Positions 56,797 through 64,000 of a stretch of 64,000 nucleotides of DNA are shown one piece after another. The notes under the pieces are model-generated. The model worked only from the letters and a program-made list of their open reading frames with translations, was not told the DNA's origin and ran no database searches. Every line of letters starts with the position of its first letter. Positions within the stretch are counted from its first letter, which is position 1. The DNA comes from Melastoma dodecandrum (Eukaryota; Streptophyta; Magnoliopsida; Myrtales; Melastomataceae), in contig JARUPY010000083.1 in the NCBI GenBank assembly GCA_029817715.1, positions 248,001 to 312,000 of the forward strand, given 5' to 3'. Both the position numbers and the translations under genes were made by a program.

Positions 56797-58423
56797 TATC
56801 TCTGGCCATTCCTTCTGGCACACACTTAGGTATGATACTGAACAATCTATGGACATGCTTACTCGTGGTGAACGATGTTGACATTAAAGGTAGGCCCATT
56901 CATTTGAACTTCAAAAAATATAATACTCAAGGTGCATTTTTTTCACTGAGTTAAGCTGATCCCAAATGGAAGAATGTAAGATTAGGTAAAGTGGATGAGG
57001 CTATTTGTTGTATTAACGAGCTATGATGAAATCAATTCTCTAAGGAGTTGATTTAGGTTTAGTTATCATAATGTCATTTATGGATTGCTGGACCACAGGG
57101 GTACTTCTAGTTGGGTGGAATCACCATTTTGTGGAGATGTTGTTTCTGGTTCATTTAGCATATCCTGAAATGTATTTATGGAATATAGACCGTACACCTC
57201 CACCAAGTGCATGTAATTAGATGTTCGAACAAGCCATAGTCCCTTGCTTTTAAAAATATTCTTTTACGTTAATTCCTACCTATGTCAGTCTTATTCGCAC
57301 TTCGTGGTTATACATATTTGACAATCTGGGTTAATGTTGTTCCAGGCTTTGGAGTTTTTTACATCTTCCACTCTGCTGGACAAGGGAAGCTCAGTGCAGT
57401 GGCTATTGAGAACAAAGAGCGAGAGCTTAATGTTGGTTGCAGCGACAGTAGTCTGATGGGGGCTGAGTTGGTGCTGACCCAAAGATGAAGAAGATTTGTT
57501 TTTGCCATATAAATATGTACACCCAGTCAGAATGACAGCATGATTGATGTGCACGTAGCTTGAAGTCCTTTAGTTGTGTATTATATTGATCAATTGGACA
57601 GGAGGAGATGGCAATCCCTCAGTTTGTGCCGATGCTTGTTTTCCCATAATTAGTGCCCATGGCATGACATAATTTAATCAGCACCTTATGAGCGCCGACT
57701 TGGTTCGACCCATAGTTTACTTGATACTCACCATAGTTTATTTGATACCCAACTAAAGAATCTGTACAAAATTAGAGGAGCATACACACCCCCCCGGAAA
57801 CCTATAAAATGAAGTTTTGTGTTTGGATATTGAAGGACATTGCCACTGGTTGACAGGTTCAATGTTATTACAGGAGCAAACCAAGGTCTGAAGTTCTGAC
57901 CAGACCTGAGGACGACATGATGTGATTGGCCTCATCGGGAAAGAATCCACTTAACTACGCTCATTAGTTTGAGGGAGGGCTTGGTTAATATGGCCATTCA
58001 ATTTGTCTTTCTCTTAAACCTTCAATTAGATAGCAATCCCCGCTACTGTACCGTGGGAGGTGTCCATTTTAACGTGATTGCTCAGACATATGAAATGGTG
58101 TCTCCCTCAGACCAGTCCTAATACTGAACTGTTCCCAACTACAATAACTCAATTTCGTAAGATGGCCCAATATTTTATATAATGGGAGATGACAATTGCA
58201 TACTACAATCTTTTGTTTTGTTGAGACACTCTCCATCAAACAGAGTTGGGCCTTTAACAAAGTGTCCTTGCGAAATCTCATGTGATATATAGATTACCGT
58301 GTGGTCCACTAGCACTTCAGTTGCATTTTGACAGTCATTATACACAGAGTAAGAGATAGAGATTGTGATGAAATAGTAGCCATCCATCCGCAGCCACGCA
58401 ACAATTCCCCTCTCCCAAACTCA
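56797..58423. other. Intergenic region between RMR-type and rhodanese genes
   Basis: Presumed 3' UTR of the first gene and promoter of the second. A short frame at about 57345-57488, preceded by a plausible acceptor (ttgttccag), could be an untranslated or alternative last exon of the RMR gene, but it has no recognisable domain. Confidence 0.35.
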
Positions 58424-59267
58424 ATGGCTTCAGATGACAGGTAAAATTTGCAATGACTTTGTTACTCCTATATTTCCTCCCTCCTTTATCCCCCCCTTTT
58501 CTTGTCGCCTCCATCCTTTTCCGCAGCTCAAAAGTAGAGGTTGTGACAGTCGATGTGATTCACGCCAAGGATCTGGTTGCCTCTTCAGGCCACCGTTACT
58601 TGGATGTCAGGTCACGCCCCTTTCCAAAGCGTTGACTTTTTACTCTTTTATTTCAGTTATCATCGCCAATAATGTTGATTGGAATCTAATCGTTGATGGC
58701 AGGACTGAGGCCGAATTCAACACGGCTCATCCTGATGCCGGGGAAGTCCTCAACATTCCCTACATGTTCATCACCCCTGAAGGTCCTCCTGATGGATTCC
58801 AAATACTTTTCTTTGTGAATTCGTCTCTGCTAAGGGGGGTTTACATGGTTAATTTATACTTGGGGTGGTTCGTGTCTGCAGGGAGGGTAAAGAATCCTCA
58901 GTTCCTGGAGCAAGTTTCATCCGCCTATCGTCCGGACGACAAGATCGTCGTGGTGACTTATGAATTCCACTCATGTTCATAGATATTGCCCGTGTTACTC
59001 CTACACGGTATTTTTTTATTATTTTTTTATGATTTTTTGGGATCTGACGAAGCGAAAACAGGGATGCCGGAGCGGAGTGAGATCATTAGCAGCAGCCGGG
59101 GATCTTCTAAACGCTGTAAGTCAGTCATATTTCAATATGCTGAGTGGCACAAACTGGTTAAGACGAGGGGAAATTATAATCTACAGGGATACAAGCATGT
59201 GTACAACGTAGGAGGAGGTCATCTCGCATGGGTTGAGAAAGGTCTTCCAGTCAAGCAACTTCCCTGA
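58424..59267 (+). CDS. STR18: Single-domain rhodanese / thiosulfate sulfurtransferase (STR18-like)
   Basis: Six exons: 58424-58440, 58527-58610, 58703-58782, 58882-58952, 59062-59115, 59187-59267, all GT-AG with consistent phase. The protein has 128 residues. Markers: VDVIHAKDL, HRYLDVRTEAEF (the D-V-R substrate-side motif), VLNIPYMFITPEGRVKNPQF, the active-site loop C-R-S-G-V-R-S beginning at Cys86, and YKHVYNVGGGHLAWV. Rhodaneses move a sulfane sulfur from thiosulfate to an acceptor through a cysteine persulfide. The lack of a transit peptide fits the cytosolic STR18 type rather than plastid STR16. Length is close to Arabidopsis STR18. Introns are 86-109 bp. The gene looks intact. Confidence 0.92.
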
Positions 59268-60052
59268 ACGGGACCGCCAGGCTGAAGTACTGCGAAAATC
59301 TCTCCGCTTCTGGTTCTGTGAAGTTGCTTCCTCTATTCCAGTGTCTTGGTCCCATGGATGGTCAAATAAATGGAACACTGGTTGATCTGTGTGGTGGCAT
59401 AAATAAAGTAGTCATGTTCTTAAGACTTGTTATTGAGAAATTTCTGTTCCGAATAAAAGGATCTTCCTCCTTATTGGTCGGGGGTGGAGGCAATTAATTG
59501 GTGGATCTGACTTGGCAAATCGCTCTTCCAGATCTGGTGGCTTTAACTATTGGAGGCTCTGTCTGTGAGTGCTCTTCACCCTTGGTTTCCCAACTAGCTT
59601 GTCTCACTGTTTACTCTTTTCCTCCGTACATTTTCCTCTCCTTTTCTTTTTAACCGTATGATTCTTATCCTACCGCGTTATTTAGTGTGCATAAATAAAA
59701 TAAAATCGAAAAATTGCCTTTTTTTCTTGGGTAAAAGAGTATAAATGTGAATAGTGTATTCTTTTTATTTGATAAAATAATTTTTTTGCAGCTGAGTCAG
59801 ACTCCTCCTTCTACCCTTTTTAGGTGAGAGCAGTTGAATAATAAATTGTCCGACTTAAAACTATTACACAACACTAAGGAGATTCTTCTTTCTCCTGATC
59901 TTTTTGGGTAAAAGCTACTTTTATCTGTTTCCTTTTGTATTGGGATTCCTCATGAGAAACCTTTATGTATGTTAGGACTTTCCCATAAGCCCTACATTGA
60001 GAAGTACTGGACTGATTTGTAATCTCAGGTAATAAACCTCGCGAAGTATCAA
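59268..60052. other. Intergenic sequence downstream of the rhodanese gene
   Basis: 3' UTR and AT-rich spacer with T-rich runs near 59710-59810. No gene or repeat recognised. It ends with the 9-bp target duplication AAGTATCAA (60044-60052). Confidence 0.4.
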
Positions 60053-60637
60053 GGCAAAATATACGTTTATGGCCTCAACTTTGAACCAACTTTTTGTTTT
60101 ATTATTAACGTAGTTTGTTATATAATTTTGTCACCAACTTTTGTTTTTATTTTGATTTTGGCTAATCATTAATTTTTTCTAGCGAAAGCCAAACAATGCC
60201 TTAATATAGTCTGACATGTGTCCTATAATAGTGGAATTTCGACATCTCATTCATTCGTCTCATAATCCACTTTATCCGTAATAGTCGCCCCCTAATAGAA
60301 CACCATCCGACCTTTATCGATTTTTCATATTTTTTAACAACATCTACAACTATCGTTAAGTTCGGCTTCCAATTCACTTGATTTGTCCATCAAAATTTTA
60401 TAATAAAAAAACAAATGAAATGTTGCAATATTATTTCCCATTTTTAAAATTTTTTTTCTTTTTAGTCGATAAATGAAAATTGTCTATTAACGTATGTTTG
60501 GCTTACGCACGATAAAATTGAAGATTGGTCAAAATCAAAATAAAAATAAAAGTTGGTGACAAAATTATATAACAGACTAAGTTAATGACAAAATAGAAAG
60601 TTGGCTCAAACTTGAGGGCATAAATTGATATTTTGCC
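60053..60637. mobile_element. 585-bp MITE with long TIRs and 9-bp target duplication
   Basis: Flanked by exact AAGTATCAA copies (60044-60052 and 60638-60646). The ends are inverted repeats of about 110-120 bp. The left reads GGCAAAATATACG and, inward, gtcaccaacttttg. The right, inverted, reads GGCAAAATATCAA and caccaacttttattt-like. No coding potential. The 9-bp duplication suggests a Mutator-like origin. The terminal motif differs from the other two long-TIR elements here. Confidence 0.8.
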
Positions 60638-60646
60638 AAGTATCAA

Positions 60647-61831
60647 TAGTGAAAAAGAAAGACATTGTGAACAGAGATAATTAAGTTTAATAAGCATCAA
60701 AGTCACGGGAAGGCTTACTTGTCTACTTGGTATGTGGGTTATATTTATTACAAGGACTTGGTGGATTTACTGAAGGTGCTCCAAGCTAACCTAGACATCG
60801 CCATCTTCTTTAAGAATAAAAGAAGAAGAAAACAGATCAATGCACCACGACAAAATTGAGAACTACGGAGGAAGATATTGGAATACGGTATGCCAGATTT
60901 TTTATACATGCTTAGGTCTCGTGGCCTCTCTTTGTTAGTGTTCTTGGCGTATATCGGTCGACTTCGAGAAAGAGTTTTGAAATGTTTGGTACATGACAAT
61001 CTTAAGAACGAAAAAAATGAAGAGAGTATTGACTCTAAGAAGAAGTAAATTGTTCAGATGTTATGAGAATATTCACAGTCGGGGGAGCTATTAGTATTAG
61101 CGTCCTCAACTATCGAGGTGAATTTTGTTGCTTTGTCATGAGACTTGTTTCTAATTGTTGTACGAATGACGATATTTATAGCTCGGCCTTCCATGTTATG
61201 ATAACAAATTGCAGTTTCTCAACTCTAAGAATTTGTCAAATTCCAAGTGGTTCTAAACAATAAATAAGTTAAATACTTTCAACGTCGATAGAGTCAGCTA
61301 ATGTGGTTGTGCAACGCATTAATACGTAATTGATGATGATCGCGGATTCACTAAAAAAAATAACCACTCGTTGCTTCGTAGAAGAGAAGTGGTTGTCTTT
61401 GAGTCATGATGTGATATATTTGTTAACCAATAGTTATTACGCTATACTATGTTATGCATTTACACTGTACCCTATTATACGCTTGGATTAATTTGTTTAT
61501 CGGCCCATGTTGTATAATGAGTAACAGTCATCGCCTTTTCTTAGAGGTTAGTTTATTTCGGATGCATGTAGTCATTTTCTAAAATAATGCCCGGATGACC
61601 AGTAATTGATAAAATTTTTAAGTCCTTTTACTAAGGTTAGTCTTTGATTTGATGGTCGTGAACTTTGCGGGAAACGATAAGGGCTTTTCCTAAGGAGTTA
61701 ATTTCGCAGTTGCGTTTTCTTTTTCCATGAGCGTATAGTGAGGGCAGCTCAGTGCACCCAGGCTGATTTTTCTTTTTCAGTTTTTTCTTACGACATTAAG
61801 GATTTAACTATTATTTGTCCAGAGCGCAACA
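60647..61831. other. Intergenic AT-rich sequence
   Basis: No domain-bearing frame or repeat pair recognised. Short frames (for example 61063-61263) show no family motif. Confidence 0.4.
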
Positions 61832-61840
61832 CAACGAAAT
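61832..61840. repeat. 9-bp target duplication, left copy (foldback element)
   Basis: CAACGAAAT, matched by CAACAAAAT at 62849-62857 (one mismatch), immediately outside both terminal inverted repeats. Confidence 0.75.
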
Positions 61841-62848
61841 GGAAGCGGCTAACGTTATGTGCACGTAACGTTACGTAGTTTACTAAATTTCATCATTCGG
61901 TTAGTAAAATTTACTAAATTTTTTAGTAAATTTTACTAAACAGTGACATTTTTTTTAGTAAAATCGTTAGTAATCTGATACTAACGGGGTTAGTAAATTA
62001 CTAATGAAATTTACTAACCCCATTACTATCCGATTACTAACGTTACTAACCCCGTTAGTACCGGATTACGAACATTACTAACCCCGTTAGTATCCGATTA
62101 CTAACGATTTTACGAATGAAGACCGATTTTTTAGTAAAAACGTTAGTAATCGAATACTAACGGGGTTAGTAACTTGAGTAATCGGATACTAACGGGGTTA
62201 GTACTGTTAGTAATCGGATACTAACGGGGTTAGTACTGTTAGTAATCGGATACTAACGGGGTTAGTATTGTTAGTAATCGGATACTAACGGGGTTAGTAA
62301 ATTACTAATGAAATTTACTAACCCCGTTAGTATCGGATTACTAACAATACTAACCCCGTTAGTATCCGATTACTAACGTTACTAACCCCGTTAATGTCGG
62401 ATTACTAACGTTTTTACTAAAATTGTTAGTAATCAAATACTAACGGGGTTAGTAACGTTAGTAATCGGATACCAACGGGGTTAGTAACGTTAGTAATCCG
62501 ATACTAACGGGGTTAGTAACGTTTGTAATCGAATACTAACGGGGTTAGTAACGTTAGTAATCGGATACTAACGGGGTTAGTAACGTTATTAATCCGGTAC
62601 TAACGGGGTTAGTAATGTTAGTAATCGGATACTAACGGGGTTAGTAACGTTAGTAATCGGATACTAACGGGGTTAGTAAATGTCATTAGTAATTTACTAA
62701 CCCCGTTAGTATCCGATTACTAACGATTTTACTAAAAAAATGTCACTGTTTAGTAAAATTTACTAAAAAATTTAGTAAATTTTACTAACCGAATGATGAA
62801 ATTTAGTAAACTACGTAACGTTACGTGCACGTAACGTTAGCCGCTTCC
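61841..62848. mobile_element. Foldback-type long-TIR element with hairpin repeat arrays
   Basis: The outer 130-140 bp are near-perfect inverted repeats, starting GGAAGCGGCTAACGTTA and containing gtgcacgtaacgttacgtag and cattcggttagtaaaat. The middle consists of about 21 units of 32 bp (core gatactaacggggttagta) in alternating blocks. Read left to right these are 1 forward, 3 reverse, 5 forward, 3 reverse, 8 forward and 1 reverse. Each unit contains ACTAAC-GGG-GTTAGT, a 6-bp stem hairpin. No open frame of interest. The 9-bp flanking duplication points to Mutator-like transposition in trans. Confidence 0.88.
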
Positions 62849-62857
62849 CAACAAAAT
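62849..62857. repeat. 9-bp target duplication, right copy (foldback element)
   Basis: CAACAAAAT, differing by one base from 61832-61840. Confidence 0.75.
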
Positions 62858-63339
62858 TCGTAATTTTTTTTGTTTCTTGCAAAACTTTAAGTTCTAAACT
62901 CAGTGTTTACATGCCGTGTCTAGTTCCCTAAAATAAACAGCAGCAGCAACGCCCTCTTGATAGTGAGTTAACTAAAGAGATCTGGGTTTAAAATAAAACG
63001 TGTTTGGGATGGCAATTTGATTACCTTTACTTATGTCCAGTATTCTAAAATTTTTCTTCTCTCAAATCCCTCATAATTTCTTGGCAATAAATTAATTTGC
63101 TATTTTGATGGTTTTTAAAATCCATTCAACGAAAAGACAAATTAGCAATTCGCCCTATAATGTTTTGCAAATCGACGTCACCTAAAAGTAAAATTACAAG
63201 CAGCAGTTGCGTGAGGAAATCCAATGCATCCATCGCACACAATTCAAACCATCCACACAATACAAATACATCATCCATCCCCCAGCTTATATTACACCAT
63301 CCATGCTCTCCTATGAATGGATCTGGAACTCACGTTAGG
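62858..63339. other. Intergenic sequence downstream of the second DUF295 gene
   Basis: AT-rich spacer and presumed 3' UTR of the minus-strand gene that follows. No other feature seen. Confidence 0.4.
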
Positions 63340-64000
63340 TCAGAAGTTTTGGTACTGGGAAATTGGATCAACAAGGCACGGAGTTGGGGTGATCCAACTT
63401 GGGGGCGGCCACAGTATCTTCCAGTAATCTGGGATGGATATCACCCTCTTGATACTGTGATCCCTCATATTAAACACATAGACCTTCGATAGACGGAGCC
63501 CCCCTCTCTGCTCTATGAAGTATATGCAGTTCCCGATGCACCCCGAAAACTCTTTAACAGACACACAGAACGAGCTGTTCTCTCCTATGAATACAACCAG
63601 ATCTTCTAAATCTTTCACTTCATCCCACTTTCCCCACTCCTGATCTAGCCTATACACCTTGAAATGAGCAACCTCTGCGTAACAGTTTGGGTTATGACAG
63701 TTTTCCTGATCATATCTATCCACCACGCAAATATCCCCACACACCAACAGCAAGTGCTTCTTTGTGCCACCACCGCACATCGGCGGGGAGAACTGCACCA
63801 TCCTGCAACATGGGTCAACCCAGTATACCGTCCCTAACCTATCCACCACATACACTTGCCCATCTCCAATCACGATGTCGTCGTATCTATTGCCCTTCTC
63901 GGCTGAATCGCGCCAACGATCATCACCGTACCTCCAGTACATCAAACTACCATTCCTCCTCACAGCAAAAGCCACACAATCATTCTCATCGCAACATAGA
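63340..64000 (-). CDS. DUF295 protein, C-terminal part (gene continues beyond window)
   Basis: The frame is open from its stop at 63340 to the window edge, so the start and any F-box lie outside. About 220 residues are visible. They are collinear with residues 188-392 of the F-box protein at 31362-32540: CVAFAVRRNGSLMYWRYGDD, VYVVDRLGTVYWVD, YRLDQEWGKWDEV, then VYVFNMRDHSIKRVISIPD. It has a longer tail (about 20 residues, SWITPTPCLVDPISQ) than its paralogue. It probably serves as a target-binding domain of an SCF ubiquitin ligase subunit. No damage is visible in the part seen. Confidence 0.88.
   Translation of the reverse strand, partial: LCCDENDCVAFAVRRNGSLMYWRYGDDRWRDSAEKGNRYDDIVIGDGQVYVVDRLGTVYWVDPCCRMVQFSPPMCGGGTKKHLLLVCGDICVVDRYDQENCHNPNCYAEVAHFKVYRLDQEWGKWDEVKDLEDLVVFIGENSSFCVSVKEFSGCIGNCIYFIEQRGGLRLSKVYVFNMRDHSIKRVISIPDYWKILWPPPSWITPTPCLVDPISQYQNF

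Noticed and set aside
57282..57488. Short frame after the RMR gene, possibly an extra exon
   Set aside because: No domain. The five-exon model already closes with a stop, so this is at most UTR or an alternative exon.
61967..62725. Regular 32-bp repeats resembling a CRISPR array
   Set aside because: Units abut without unique spacers, change orientation in blocks, and lie within terminal inverted repeats and a target duplication in a plant sequence.

Overview
The window is plant nuclear DNA, most likely from a eudicot. Supporting this are DUF295/F-box and RMR-type RING genes with short GT-AG introns, a plant STR18-like rhodanese gene, and dense Ty3/gypsy and Copia-type retrotransposon debris. 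No prokaryotic operons, rRNA, tRNA genes or CRISPR arrays were found. I could not name the species.

Layout: 0.7-7.9 kb is a decayed minus-strand Ty3/gypsy element (Tat-like: extra RNase H domain, primer site matching tRNA-Arg). It lies head to head with a plus-strand relative (about 7.85-12.72 kb) that breaks off inside reverse transcriptase. The break is a long Copia-type LTR (12.72-17.71 kb), itself split by a 2.26-kb LTR that starts TGTAACGACTCG on the minus strand. From 17.84 to 28.91 kb lies a nearly complete minus-strand Tat-like element. Between its pol genes and 3' LTR it carries a spliced, antisense plant-mobile-domain (PMD) gene. The interval 30.1-32.5 kb holds two intact-looking host genes, a small RING-H2 protein and a DUF295 F-box protein. 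A Mutator-like element with a perfect 9-bp target duplication (32.64-36.15 kb) sits about 100 bp upstream of the F-box gene and is itself split by a Copia-type solo LTR. Then come a tandemly rearranged, pol-less Tat-like derivative (36.2-39.65 kb), a 385-bp tandem duplication, and a complete but inactivated chromovirus-type element with a GTTTT target duplication (41.92-47.75 kb). A second antisense PMD gene lies next to a PPT and 3' LTR at 50.3-54.3 kb.

The right end is genic: a five-exon RMR-type PA-TM-RING gene (54.4-56.8 kb), a six-exon single-domain rhodanese gene (58.4-59.3 kb), a 585-bp MITE, a 1,008-bp foldback element built of about 21 hairpin-forming 32-bp units, and the 3' part of a second DUF295 gene running off the window. 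The two DUF295 paralogues suggest that an old gene cluster was spread apart by transposon insertion.

The strongest unusual signals are: (1) the same antisense, intron-bearing PMD gene in the same position in two diverged Tat-like elements; (2) two architecturally different long-TIR elements sharing a terminal motif and 9-bp target duplications; (3) a chromovirus-type element whose five premature stops are all explainable as C-to-T changes; and (4) retroelement families each saturated with their own short CG-containing palindrome.
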